Assembly: GCA_037142735.1 (NCBI GenBank)
Contig: JBAXAB010000004.1
Coordinates: 1 to 52,039, forward strand
Direction: 5' to 3'
Origin: JBAXAB01 sp037142735
GTDB lineage: Bacteria > Patescibacteriota > Minisyncoccia > Phycocordibacterales > CAIZLB01
DNA: 52,039 bases
Shown here: in pieces, positions 1 through 7,263 of the stretch
How the letters are laid out: the number at the start of each line of letters is the position of its first letter
Position numbering within the stretch: the first letter of the stretch is position 1
Made by a program: the position numbers and the translations under genes
The notes under the pieces: generated by a model
Told to the model about the DNA's origin: nothing
Databases searched by the model: none
Seen by the model: only the letters and a program-made list of their open reading frames with translations

Positions 1-64
1 TTTGGGGTTGGGTTTGAATGCATTCTTAGATTATATACTATTAGTTGGGATTTTCCATTGTTGG

Positions 65-91
65 CAGTTATCCGGAAAATCCGGATAACTG
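65..91. repeat. Perfect 12-bp inverted repeat
   Basis: Arms at 65-76 and 80-91 (left arm CAGTTATCCGGA) are perfectly complementary around a 3-base AAA spacer. There is no T-tract on either side, so it does not look like an ordinary intrinsic terminator. It could be an operator or an RNA hairpin of a gene left of the window. The rest of 1-140 shows no convincing ORF. Confidence 0.6.
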
Positions 92-142
92 AATCTTCTC
101 TTAAAATGTGGGGTCATTGTATCTCTTTGGTAAGGTTCGGTC

Positions 143-174
143 AAAAAAAATACCACCCTACGGTGGTATTTTTT
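143..174 (-). terminator. Intrinsic terminator (prfA / small RNA)
   Basis: An A-tract, the stem ATACCACC/GGTGGTAT and a T-tract form a near-perfect symmetric hairpin. On the minus strand it ends in eight U residues, which fits termination of prfA or of the small RNA just upstream. By symmetry it could also stop plus-strand transcripts. Confidence 0.85.
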
Positions 175-234
175 ATCATGCCTGCCTTCGGCTTAGGAAT
201 TCCGTAGCTGAACAGGGCTTTCGCCCACAGGCAT
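143..234 (-). ncRNA. Probable small structured RNA downstream of prfA
   Basis: On the minus strand a self-contained transcription unit follows the prfA stop: a promoter-like pair (241-268), a predicted start near 234, a folded segment of about 55 bases, and a strong terminator (174-143), giving an RNA of about 92 nt. The fold is closed by UGCCUG (233-228) pairing with CAGGCA (184-179). Inside are GGGC-GAAA-GCCC (226-215), with a GNRA tetraloop only on this strand, and a GCC/GGC hairpin (191-183). I do not recognise it as 6S, SRP, tmRNA, RNase P or a known riboswitch. It could instead be a structured 3' UTR of prfA. Confidence 0.5.
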
Positions 235-240
235 AGAGCA

Positions 241-268
241 AATATATCATTTCGTATAAGAAAAACAA
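241..268 (-). promoter_or_regulatory. Promoter-like sequence for the small RNA
   Basis: On the minus strand TTGTTT (268-263) and TATATT (246-241) are 16 bases apart. Transcription would start near 234, right at the closing stem of the RNA. The -35 match is moderate and the region is A+T-rich, so chance resemblance is possible. Confidence 0.45.
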
Positions 269-296
269 CTTCCTAAATACAAACTTTATTGTAAAA

Positions 297-1271
297 TTAC
301 CCCTCATCCTCCGCCTCCCCCACCTCCCCATTAAAATTCTGCAATGCATCCATAATCGGACCAAATTCCCCCAACATTACCCTTTCAATGCTGTGCCATG
401 ACTGTTTTATTCGGTGATCGGTAATACGGTCTTGTAAGAAGTTATATGTACGGATTTTTTCAGACCTATCTCCTGTCCCAATCTGATCTTTTCGGTTTTG
501 AGCGTATTTTTTAGCCTCTTCCTCTTCTTTTAGTTGTTGTAATTTTGCCATCAAAATTTGCATAGCTTGTTCACGGTTTTTAAGCTGACTTCTTGCGCTT
601 GTAGAACGAACATCAATTCCTGTTGGCTTGTGGATAAGTCTAACTGCCGTTTCCACCTTGTTTACGTTCTGTCCTCCTGCTCCACCTGAACGTGAGAATT
701 CCATTTCGATGTCTCCGGGGTTAACTTCGACGGTAATTTTTTTCTTCAAAGGTAAAACTCCAACAGTTACAGTCGAAGTGTGGATACGGCCTGATTTTTC
801 AGTGGCAGGGACGCGCTGTACGCGATGCACTCCTGTTTCATACCGCATGTATTTGTAAATTTGTTTTCCTTTCAGTTCAAAAGAAGCCAGTTTGTACCCG
901 CCCGATTCACTTTCTGAAATATCAATAGCCTCTGATTGCCATCCGCGGGTTGCGATAAACTTTAAATACATATTACAAAGTTCTTCAGCAAAAAGAGAGG
1001 CCTCTTCACCGCCGGTTCCAGGGCGTACTTCTAAAATTACTTCGGATGGAAACTCATCTTCTTCTTTATCCCTGTCTAGAATTCCTTGAATTTTTCCTCT
1101 AATGTCTTCAATTTGTACATCAAGATTTTTTGCATCCTCTTCGGCCATTTCTTTCATTGTTGGATCAGATTCACCCATAGCCAAAACCTCTCGTTTTTCT
1201 TTTTCGAGTCTTTCATATTCTGTGGCGAGATAGTTGGTCTCGTGATTTTTTTTGAGTGCTTCTATGTCCAT
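297..1271 (-). CDS. prfA: Peptide chain release factor 1 (RF1)
   Basis: RF1 reads UAA and UAG stop codons in the ribosomal A site and triggers release of the finished protein. The 324-residue product has the GGQ catalytic motif at residues 199-201 and the PAT codon-recognition tripeptide at 155-157, which marks RF1 rather than RF2 (SPF). It is about 35 residues shorter than typical RF1. The loss is at the N-terminus: alignment starts in the middle of helical domain 1. The start is supported by a TATATT box (1278-1283 on +) ending 6 bases before the ATG, so the mRNA is probably leaderless. It follows rpmE, a common bacterial neighbour, but a terminator separates them. Confidence 0.96.
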   Translation of the reverse strand: MDIEALKKNHETNYLATEYERLEKEKREVLAMGESDPTMKEMAEEDAKNLDVQIEDIRGKIQGILDRDKEEDEFPSEVILEVRPGTGGEEASLFAEELCNMYLKFIATRGWQSEAIDISESESGGYKLASFELKGKQIYKYMRYETGVHRVQRVPATEKSGRIHTSTVTVGVLPLKKKITVEVNPGDIEMEFSRSGGAGGQNVNKVETAVRLIHKPTGIDVRSTSARSQLKNREQAMQILMAKLQQLKEEEEAKKYAQNRKDQIGTGDRSEKIRTYNFLQDRITDHRIKQSWHSIERVMLGEFGPIMDALQNFNGEVGEAEDEG

Positions 1272-1300
1272 GCGATTAATATATTATGTAAGTATAAAAG

Positions 1301-1335
1301 AAAAAACCACTATTGAATATCAATAGTGGTTTTTT
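1301..1335 (-). terminator. rpmE terminator
   Basis: AAAAAACCACTATTG (1301-1315) pairs with its complement at 1321-1335 around a 5-base loop, with a U-tract on the minus strand. It lies between rpmE and prfA, so prfA must rely on its own promoter at about 1278-1283 or on read-through. Confidence 0.9.
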
Positions 1336-1346
1336 CTTAAATTACG

Positions 1347-1574
1347 TTATTTTGTCTTTTTAACCACCTTCTTAGTACTTGCAGCACGAGCCTTGAATTT
1401 TTCTACTCGTCCAGCTGTATCCAATACCTTTTCCTGACCTGTATAGAATGGGTGGCAATTTGAGCAAATTTCAACATTCACAGCTTTCTTGACTGATCCC
1501 ATCTGGTAGACCGCTCCACATGCACATGTGAAAACTGCTTCTTTGTTATATTCTGGGTGTATATTGGCTTTCAT
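1347..1574 (-). CDS. rpmE: 50S ribosomal protein L31, zinc type
   Basis: A 75-residue large-subunit ribosomal protein. It starts MKANIHPEY and has a CAC pair near residues 17-19 plus CSNCHPFYTG, the zinc-binding cysteine pattern of the C+ L31 form, then a basic lysine-rich tail. The length is normal for the family. The -10 box TAATAT (1589-1584) ends 9 bases before the ATG, which implies a leaderless transcript. Confidence 0.97.
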   Translation of the reverse strand: MKANIHPEYNKEAVFTCACGAVYQMGSVKKAVNVEICSNCHPFYTGQEKVLDTAGRVEKFKARAASTKKVVKKTK

Positions 1575-1583
1575 AGTCCTAGG

Positions 1584-1612
1584 ATATTACCAGAAGATTA
1601 GGAATTCTGCAA
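1584..1612 (-). promoter_or_regulatory. rpmE promoter
   Basis: Minus-strand TTGCAG (1612-1607) and TAATAT (1589-1584) have a 17-base spacer. The start point would fall at or next to the rpmE ATG. The -35 box lies inside the 3' end of the upstream coding region. Confidence 0.6.
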
Positions 1613-2968
1613 TATATCAATATTAGCCTGTAAAGTACCCGCCCTGTCCATAACCTGGTTACCATAGAAAGTATTTGAACCGCTACATGAGTGTCCTGAA
1701 TAGTACTTACACGCTGCATTTTTTTCACTTGCTGCTGTTCCGTTCCCAGCACCAAGGTCTCCCAAATACATAGCCGAGGCCATAATTGCATCTTGTGGAT
1801 TCCACGGATCAGCACTCGATTCACCCAAAGCACTTGCTACACGATTGTTAAATAGAACCCAGGTCGAAGGAATAAATTGGGCAGGTCCCATGGCTCCTCC
1901 GTATCCAACATCGAGTGGACATGAAACTGGCTGCTTTAACGGATCACGTCCGACCGCAGCGGTAATCTGAAGGAATGGTGCAATGTCTCGACTAGGTTTC
2001 ATCAAATTTGATATTGGATTTCCACTTTTTATCTTAATACCCGCTCCTGTTGTGGTATCAGTCAATCGACACGCGCCCACGTTTGCACCAAGGTTACTTT
2101 CCTGTTGAATAATGGCAAGCAGGAAGGCGGGTCGCACACCTGTAGATTGCATTGCCTTCTTGGCATATACCAATGCATCTCCGAACTTAATAGCCGGAGT
2201 GTCTCGAAGGGCAAACAAAGCATTTCGAATTTGAGTGGCTCGTGCCTGCTTATCATAAATTTCAGACTTGTATTGTGATTGTTGGGCTTTGTTTAAACTC
2301 AAGAGTTTCTTTTTTTGACCTTCAGAAGCCTGAATCGCCTTCTGCTCTTCTTCGACGTTTACTTTGGTAAAAATTTCTTCTTGGCGCTTGTCGTCTAATT
2401 CTTGCTTGACCTCCTCATTCTGAGCCTTAGCTGTTGTGATTTCATCTAACAAAACTTTCAAATCTTTCTTGATATTTGAGTAGTTCCCAATATCAACAAA
2501 GAAATCTGACATTTTTTGACCGCTCAAAACCGCTTCGATAGTTGAAAAATTGTCTAAGGCTTGGGTGCGTTGCAAAATACGAGCCATGGATTCTTTACTC
2601 TTGGAAATACGCTCGCTTAAAGCCTCGATGGTATTTTTTTTAACCTCAATATCCTTACCTAGGTTTTGAATTGAAATTTCATGCGCCCGAATCTTGAGTT
2701 TCGCTTGTTTAATCTGAGCGTCTAATATAGAAATGTCGTAGGCGTAACTACTAGCCTCTCCTTGTTTTTGTTTAAGGATGGTCTGCTGTTCTTGAATTTG
2801 CTGTTCAATCTGCGCCAATTCATTTCGAAGTGCTTTTTCTTGATCTGGAGTAAGGGCCGGGTTAACTGCGTCTTGTGCATATACGATAGAATTGGCAGGA
2901 GAAACCATTGATAGAGCCAATATAAGGACCAAAAGAGCTTTTAAAAAGCAACGCAAAATATACCTCAT
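1598..2968 (-). CDS. Secreted coiled-coil protein with C-terminal lytic transglycosylase domain
   Basis: Probably a peptidoglycan-cleaving enzyme outside the cytoplasmic membrane. Residues 1-31 form a signal peptide. Residues about 40-250 are a long heptad-rich coiled coil like those of EnvC/PcsB cell-separation proteins. Residues about 260-450 look like a transglycosylase domain with IIQQES (likely catalytic Glu290) and GGAMGPAQFIPSTW at 357-370, a motif typical of MltB/SLT-type enzymes. EnvC itself carries a LytM domain, so this arrangement places a hydrolase domain where the activator domain would be. Cysteines at about 300, 350, 420 and 428 could form disulfides. A TATAAT box ends 11 bases before the ATG. 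Confidence 0.85.
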   Translation of the reverse strand: MRYILRCFLKALLVLILALSMVSPANSIVYAQDAVNPALTPDQEKALRNELAQIEQQIQEQQTILKQKQGEASSYAYDISILDAQIKQAKLKIRAHEISIQNLGKDIEVKKNTIEALSERISKSKESMARILQRTQALDNFSTIEAVLSGQKMSDFFVDIGNYSNIKKDLKVLLDEITTAKAQNEEVKQELDDKRQEEIFTKVNVEEEQKAIQASEGQKKKLLSLNKAQQSQYKSEIYDKQARATQIRNALFALRDTPAIKFGDALVYAKKAMQSTGVRPAFLLAIIQQESNLGANVGACRLTDTTTGAGIKIKSGNPISNLMKPSRDIAPFLQITAAVGRDPLKQPVSCPLDVGYGGAMGPAQFIPSTWVLFNNRVASALGESSADPWNPQDAIMASAMYLGDLGAGNGTAASEKNAACKYYSGHSCSGSNTFYGNQVMDRAGTLQANIDILQNS

Positions 2969-3000
2969 GTATTTAGCTCATTATAGCATTTTTCCCAGAA

Positions 3001-3037
3001 AACAAAAAAACTGCCCCAGAAGGGCAGTTTTTTTGTT
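3001..3037 (-). terminator. rplY terminator, symmetric
   Basis: Perfect 16-bp arms (3001-3016 and 3022-3037) contain the GC core CTGCCC/GGGCAG flanked by A- and T-tracts. It ends the rplY transcript on the minus strand. Confidence 0.9.
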
Positions 3038-3049
3038 TCGTATAAAATA

Positions 3050-3706
3050 TTATTTCTTTGCTTCGTCTGCAGGAGCCTCTCCTTCTTCTTCTTTCTTTCC
3101 TTTCTTTTCTGATAGTTCGATAGCGGAAAGGTCAACTGGTGCAGCAACCTCTTCTACTTCTTCCTTAGCAGCAGCAACAATTGCGATAATTTCATCAGCA
3201 TCTGTCTTTAATTCAACACCTGATGGTAAATCAAGATCACTGGCCTTGATTTGAGACTCAAGATCAACTAGTTTAGAAATATCAACCTTGATTTCGTGTG
3301 GAAGATCTTTTGGCATAGCCTCGATTTCTACTTCGTGAAGAACCTTCACAAGTAAGGCTCCGAAAGTCTTGACTGCTGCGGCTTCACCAACGTATTCAAG
3401 TGGAACATGGAGAGTAATCTTTTTACCTTTTTCAAGTACCAAAAAGTCAATATGGCGGATTTTACCAGACACAGGATCAAGATCCATATCATGAACCAAT
3501 GTTTCGTGTTCTGTTCCATCAAGGTTTGCGACAATAACGGTTGATTCACCGGCCTGGCGGAAAGCCTTGATAAATTCGATTTCATTTACAGTAACAGATG
3601 TTGAAGGGTTTTTAGGGCCATACATAACAGCTGGAATTGTTCCAGTTCTTCGAAGTGATCCTAATTTGGCACCAGGTGCGCGTTTTTCTAAGGCAATTGA
3701 TATCAT
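3050..3706 (-). CDS. rplY: 50S ribosomal protein L25/CTC family
   Basis: A 5S-rRNA-binding ribosomal protein of the long CTC/TL5 type, 218 residues. The N-terminal L25 domain (1-95) begins with the usual pattern of basic residues, GSLRRTGTIPAVMYG and later DPVSGKIRHIDF. The beta domain (about 95-185) contains KVLHEVEIEAMPKDLPHEI. The tail is rich in Glu, Lys and Ala. TATACT ends 9 bases before the ATG and TTGATT lies 16 bases further upstream, so the message is probably leaderless. Confidence 0.95.
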   Translation of the reverse strand: MISIALEKRAPGAKLGSLRRTGTIPAVMYGPKNPSTSVTVNEIEFIKAFRQAGESTVIVANLDGTEHETLVHDMDLDPVSGKIRHIDFLVLEKGKKITLHVPLEYVGEAAAVKTFGALLVKVLHEVEIEAMPKDLPHEIKVDISKLVDLESQIKASDLDLPSGVELKTDADEIIAIVAAAKEEVEEVAAPVDLSAIELSEKKGKKEEEGEAPADEAKK

Positions 3707-3715
3707 AGTTCTGAA

Positions 3716-3743
3716 AGTATATATATATTTAACAAGAAATCAA
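3716..3743 (-). promoter_or_regulatory. rplY promoter
   Basis: Minus-strand TTGATT (3743-3738) and TATACT (3721-3716) with a 16-base spacer. The predicted start lies within about 2 bases of the rplY ATG. Confidence 0.6.
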
Positions 3744-3765
3744 GTACCCTCCTGTAAGGAAACCT

Positions 3766-4656
3766 TTACTTGATACGATTCATTATCTTTAGCTTTTCCT
3801 CAACGACCTTCTGCACTGCCTCAATAGATGTGGCCATTATTTTGTATGGGGCCACTTCATCCGGGTTTTTAGCAAGAGTATCTCTGACGGCATTACGAAA
3901 AGCGATGCGCAATTCTGTATTATAGTGAACAATAGTCATTCCGTTTTCGGACGCAGATTCTAGATCTGAAGAACTGATACCCGAAGCGCCATGAAGCACC
4001 ATCGGCATATTTGTCGCCTCTGAAATCTCCTTAATTCTTTTAATATTCAAAGCAGGGTTCACTCCACTACGTAAAATTCCGTGAACATTTCCGACTGCAG
4101 GTGCAAGCATGTCAACACCGGTAGCATCTACAAAAGCCTTAGCTTCTGCCACAGATGAAACTGTCACGCCTTCAGGGATAGCGTCTAAAATTTTTGATGA
4201 AGTACCAATATAGCCAATCTCACCTTCAATCACCACATCCCGTCCTGTAGTTTCTCGAATCAATTTTGCATATTCAACTGACTGTTTTGCAATTATGATA
4301 TTTTGATCCATTGGAAGTTTTGCACCATCTATAATTGCAGAATCAAACCCTGCATCAATAGCCTCTTTGACGCGTTCGAAAGAATACGTGTGATCAGCGT
4401 TGAGGAAAATTGGGTGATTATTGTATTGATCTCGATAAGCTTGGACCAAAGCAACTGTCTGTTTTACTCCTACGAAATCTCTTTCGCCTTCTGACACTCC
4501 GATAATAACTGGGACGTTTAATTTAATTGCTGCCTGAACAATACCCCTCAGGCCTTCAAGGTTTGAAATATTAAAATGACCAATTGAAATCTTTTTAGCT
4601 CGTGCATTTTCGATAGTCTGTCTGTATGTGAGTCCGTTTGAAAATAATTTATTCAT
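3766..4656 (-). CDS. fba: Class II fructose-bisphosphate aldolase family
   Basis: A zinc-dependent aldolase that would split fructose 1,6-bisphosphate to two triose phosphates, or a related ketose-bisphosphate. Visible family motifs are NADHTYS (first zinc His region), GEIGYIG, GNVHGI and VLHGASGI (zinc and phosphate sites). The chosen start, MNKLFSNGL, gives 296 residues, the usual length. TACAAT (4668-4663) ends 6 bases before this ATG, whereas the longer upstream reading would put the promoter inside the gene. The substrate could be tagatose bisphosphate, which sequence alone does not exclude. It belongs with the sugar-phosphate genes to its right. Confidence 0.88.
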   Translation of the reverse strand: MNKLFSNGLTYRQTIENARAKKISIGHFNISNLEGLRGIVQAAIKLNVPVIIGVSEGERDFVGVKQTVALVQAYRDQYNNHPIFLNADHTYSFERVKEAIDAGFDSAIIDGAKLPMDQNIIIAKQSVEYAKLIRETTGRDVVIEGEIGYIGTSSKILDAIPEGVTVSSVAEAKAFVDATGVDMLAPAVGNVHGILRSGVNPALNIKRIKEISEATNMPMVLHGASGISSSDLESASENGMTIVHYNTELRIAFRNAVRDTLAKNPDEVAPYKIMATSIEAVQKVVEEKLKIMNRIK

Positions 4657-4691
4657 GGATATATTGTAGCAATATTTTAGATAAAGTTCGA

Positions 4692-4717
4692 CCCCGGGCA
4701 CGCGAACGCGCCCGGGG
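4692..4717. other. Very stable GC hairpin without T-tract
   Basis: CCCCGGGC (4692-4699) pairs with GCCCGGGG (4710-4717), with further pairing possible inside. It sits between the orphan gene ending at 4749 and the fba promoter. No U-tract follows on either strand, so it may be a 3' stabiliser or a weak terminator of the orphan gene. It is far more G+C-rich than its surroundings. Confidence 0.6.
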
Positions 4718-4748
4718 CCAGAATACTATAGGTGGTGTTTTTAGAAGA

Positions 4749-5363
4749 CTACACTTTTCGCTTCCTTTCGTCCTTGAGGATGAGCTCGCATGTGACGAAT
4801 CCACAGGCGTCGTTCACCCTGACGGTGTCAAGGAGACCGAGGTCCCTGACCACTGTAGGTTTTTCTCCGCCTTCACCGAGGCAAATCTTCATGCAGTGGC
4901 AGCCGTCTTCGAAGCGGCACAGTGCAAGATGATTTGGATTGAGTTTTGTACCCGATTCAATGCGCAGGCGTTGAATGAAGTGCTTGTTCCCAACGATGAC
5001 TGCAAACTCTAGGCAGCCCATCGTGATCGTGTCGAGGTTCATCGTTTCGCTCACGGCACGAAGCCCGTTGACGATACAATCCCTGTTGAGATCGAGATCG
5101 TTTGGTGTGCGGCGCGCAATCGCAGCCAGCGAAATTCTGGTCCTGAACCTGTTTGCTGCCGCGAAACCTGCCAAACTTGGTGGCAGCTCAACGTGCTCGA
5201 AACAGAGCGCGGTCGGATCATCAATCTCCAACTGAAAGAGGCTCTTGACAAAAAGTGGCGGTGGGCCAAATCTTGATTGAGGAACTCTTGCTACTTGTAA
5301 GGCGCCCATGCCGACTCGGCGAAGGCCCTCTACCCCATCTCTAACTACGACGAACTTTGCCAT
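4749..5363 (-). CDS. Unrecognised 204-residue protein, G+C-richer than neighbours
   Basis: I do not recognise this family. The chosen start is MAKFVVVRDG. A longer open frame to 5543 exists, but its extra 60 codons run through the stem-loop leader and past the promoter. The product has no signal peptide, no clear membrane segment, and several cysteines including a CHC cluster in the C-terminal half (EDGCHCMKICLGEGG). Codon use is visibly richer in G and C than flanking genes, hinting at transfer or strong expression. It is monocistronic, with a consensus-like promoter and about 160 nt of untranslated leader, unlike the mostly leaderless genes nearby. It ends near a GC hairpin. Confidence 0.6.
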   Translation of the reverse strand: MAKFVVVRDGVEGLRRVGMGALQVARVPQSRFGPPPLFVKSLFQLEIDDPTALCFEHVELPPSLAGFAAANRFRTRISLAAIARRTPNDLDLNRDCIVNGLRAVSETMNLDTITMGCLEFAVIVGNKHFIQRLRIESGTKLNPNHLALCRFEDGCHCMKICLGEGGEKPTVVRDLGLLDTVRVNDACGFVTCELILKDERKRKV

Positions 5364-5433
5364 ATTTGCGTTTTGTTTGATGTTTTCTTTTCTGTTTTTT
5401 GATCGTCGCCAGCAGAGATACCACTTAGCACCC

Positions 5434-5488
5434 CCTTGAAACGACGCATCTGTTGCCTTTAAAAAGCAAAAAATGTGTCGTTTCAAGG
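5434..5488 (-). promoter_or_regulatory. Long stem-loop in the 5' leader of the orphan gene
   Basis: CCTTGAAACGACGCA (5434-5448) and TGTGTCGTTTCAAGG (5474-5488) form a 15-bp stem with one mismatch around a 25-base loop. The loop itself has a smaller GCC..GC pairing. It lies between the promoter (5531-5559) and the ATG at 5363, so it is transcribed. It could be an RNA switch, a protein-binding leader or an operator. It does not match a riboswitch class I know. Confidence 0.65.
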
Positions 5489-5530
5489 AGTTAACCACAC
5501 CTAAAAATTTACAAAGAACTTGACCGGTAA

Positions 5531-5559
5531 ATATTACAACCATACTTGGTTCTCGTCAA
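5531..5559 (-). promoter_or_regulatory. Near-consensus promoter of the orphan gene
   Basis: Minus-strand TTGACG (5559-5554), a 17-base spacer and TATTA-type box TAATAT (5536-5531). It is one of the best sigma-70-like promoters in the window. The start would be near 5524. Confidence 0.8.
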
Positions 5560-5596
5560 GTGTGTTTTATAACCCCTGGTTGATACAATAATGTGC

Positions 5597-6598
5597 ATGA
5601 AAAATGACTTACAAAAACTAGACTTTGTGGCAATTGGCGACATTGTTATTGACTCTTTTATTCGACTGACTCATGGACACATTACTAATGACTCTTCCGG
5701 TAAAAAAGAACTCTGCATGCCGTATGGAGAAAAAATTCCATTTGAATTCGCAGAAGAAGTTCCTGCAGTTGGAAATAGTGCCAACGCATCAGTGTCTGCT
5801 GCACGATTAGGCCTTTCTTCTGGATTGGTGGTTAATATTGGTGACGACCAGCATGGGCAAGAATGTATTGATAGATTAAAACAGGAAAAAGTAGAGACTG
5901 AATTTGTGAATATAAACAAAGGCCTAAAGACAAACTACCACTATGTACTGTGGTTTGAAAAAGACCGTACCATTTTAATTAAACATGAAGACTACCCCCT
6001 TTCACTGCCTAATATTGGCTCTCCTAAAATGCTATACCTTAGTTCTCTCAGTGAAAAATCCCTACCTTTCCACGATCAAATTGCAGATTACTTAGATGCT
6101 CATCCTGAGATTAGATTGGTTTTCCAACCAGGAACATATCAAATCAAATTTGGTGCTACAGCATTGAAACGAATCTATAAACATACTGAATTATTTTTCT
6201 GCAACGTCGAAGAAGCTCAGATTATCCTAGGGACGGAAAGTCACGACCTACCTACCCTTCTTGCAGGTATTAAGACATTGGGCCCAAAAATACCTGTTAT
6301 TACTGATGGCTCTAATGGTTCATATACCTATATAGATGGAAAAGTAGTTCACCTAGCAATGTATCCAGATGTAAAACCTGCGTACGAGAGAACTGGGGCA
6401 GGAGATGCTTTTGCCTCTACTTTTTCAATTGCAATTTTGAAAGGGCTTGATGTTGGAACGGCCATGAAGCAGGGATCTATCAATTCAATGAGTGTTTGTG
6501 AATACGTAGGCGCACAAAAAGGCCTTCTGAATGAAGAGGACTTGATGAATTTTATGAAGAATCAGCCTGAAGGATGGAATCCGAAAAATATTGGTTAA
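5597..6598 (+). CDS. PfkB-family carbohydrate kinase
   Basis: A ribokinase-fold sugar kinase of 333 residues. The N-terminal region has GDIVIDSF and GNSANASVSAARLG (sugar-binding GN motif). The C-terminal PfkB signature RTGAGDAFAS holds the catalytic Asp and anion hole. It could phosphorylate ribose, adenosine, fructose or fructose 6-phosphate. No conventional phosphofructokinase is in the window, so a glycolytic role is possible but unproven. The start at 5597 is preferred over 5591 because TACAAT (5584-5589) ends 7 bases before it. It is the only plus-strand gene among the central-metabolism genes. Confidence 0.85.
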   Translation: MKNDLQKLDFVAIGDIVIDSFIRLTHGHITNDSSGKKELCMPYGEKIPFEFAEEVPAVGNSANASVSAARLGLSSGLVVNIGDDQHGQECIDRLKQEKVETEFVNINKGLKTNYHYVLWFEKDRTILIKHEDYPLSLPNIGSPKMLYLSSLSEKSLPFHDQIADYLDAHPEIRLVFQPGTYQIKFGATALKRIYKHTELFFCNVEEAQIILGTESHDLPTLLAGIKTLGPKIPVITDGSNGSYTYIDGKVVHLAMYPDVKPAYERTGAGDAFASTFSIAILKGLDVGTAMKQGSINSMSVCEYVGAQKGLLNEEDLMNFMKNQPEGWNPKNIG

Positions 6599-6612
6599 AC
6601 TTCTGAATAGCT

Positions 6613-6658
6613 CAGTAAACAAAAAAGGTCTCTATTTAGAGACCTTTTTTGTTTACTG
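6613..6658. terminator. Bidirectional terminator between convergent genes
   Basis: Perfect 21-bp arms (6613-6633 and 6638-6658) with a 4-base loop and A/T tracts around the core GGTCTCT/AGAGACC. It can stop both the PfkB gene (plus) and the pilin operon (minus, ending at 6682). Confidence 0.92.
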
Positions 6659-6681
6659 GACCCAACAGATGTTTTTATTGT

Positions 6682-7263
6682 TTATTTATTAGAACCTAGA
6701 CAATAGTTAAGATTGAACCCACTTTTTTGTTCCGGGAAGTTTGTTACGGGAAGTTCTAGTTTAGTACAAATTGCATAGTCTTTTGGATCGTTTGTTACGA
6801 CAAGAGTAGTGGTAGCAAAATACGCACCTCTCTCAAAGTAGTAGAAAAATCCATCTTGCTCAGTACCAGAAGTGAGTGCTAGCGTATTAGTAGGATCTTC
6901 TGGGACCTTAGATATATATTTCGGCGCAAGTAATGATTTAATATACACACCTGCGTATGTACCTGAACCAGGACCAGGCGCGTTATTTAATTCTCCATAC
7001 CAAGTAGTACCTCCGAAACCAGCAGGTGGAGGATTACCACCATTATCAGACATATATAATTCGATAGCATTTCTCACCTGTCTTAAGTCTGAAATTCTTT
7101 TTGCGTCTCTCCCTCTTGCACGAGCAACAGCAAGACTAGAAAGAACGATACTTGATAGCAATGCGATGATGGCAACAACGAAAAGTAATTCTAGTAGAGT
7201 AAATCCGGTTTTTTTATTATAAATATTTTTTTTCATTTTTTTTAAAGTATTAATTGCTACCAT
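6682..7263 (-). CDS. Type IV pilin-like / type II pseudopilin protein
   Basis: A membrane-tethered pilin-type subunit of 193 residues. After a short basic leader, KKTGFTLLELLFVVAII (18-34) is a classic prepilin site: cleavage after Gly20, methylated Phe21, Glu at mature position 5. A globular domain with GspG-like text (RGRDAKRISDLRQVRNAIELYM) follows. The start is set by a good Shine-Dalgarno (GAGGAGG) 7 bases upstream, inside the last codons of the preceding gene, and the ATG overlaps that gene's stop (ATGGTAG). The two are therefore translationally coupled. No assembly ATPase or peptidase gene is in the window. Confidence 0.88.
   Translation of the reverse strand: MVAINTLKKMKKNIYNKKTGFTLLELLFVVAIIALLSSIVLSSLAVARARGRDAKRISDLRQVRNAIELYMSDNGGNPPPAGFGGTTWYGELNNAPGPGSGTYAGVYIKSLLAPKYISKVPEDPTNTLALTSGTEQDGFFYYFERGAYFATTTLVVTNDPKDYAICTKLELPVTNFPEQKSGFNLNYCLGSNK

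Noticed and set aside
1..300. CRISPR-like or tandem repeats in the left intergenic region
   Set aside because: Only a single palindrome, one folded RNA and one terminator are visible; there are no regularly spaced direct repeats.
4749..5543. Longer reading of the orphan gene (264 residues)
   Set aside because: The first 60 codons run over the promoter region and the inverted repeat and have a different, Lys/Cys/Trp-rich odd composition; the ATG at 5363 is better.
6682..7263. Complete type IV pilus operon
   Set aside because: Only a pilin-like protein and a small membrane protein are present; pilB, pilC, pilT, pilD and pilM-O homologues are not in the window.
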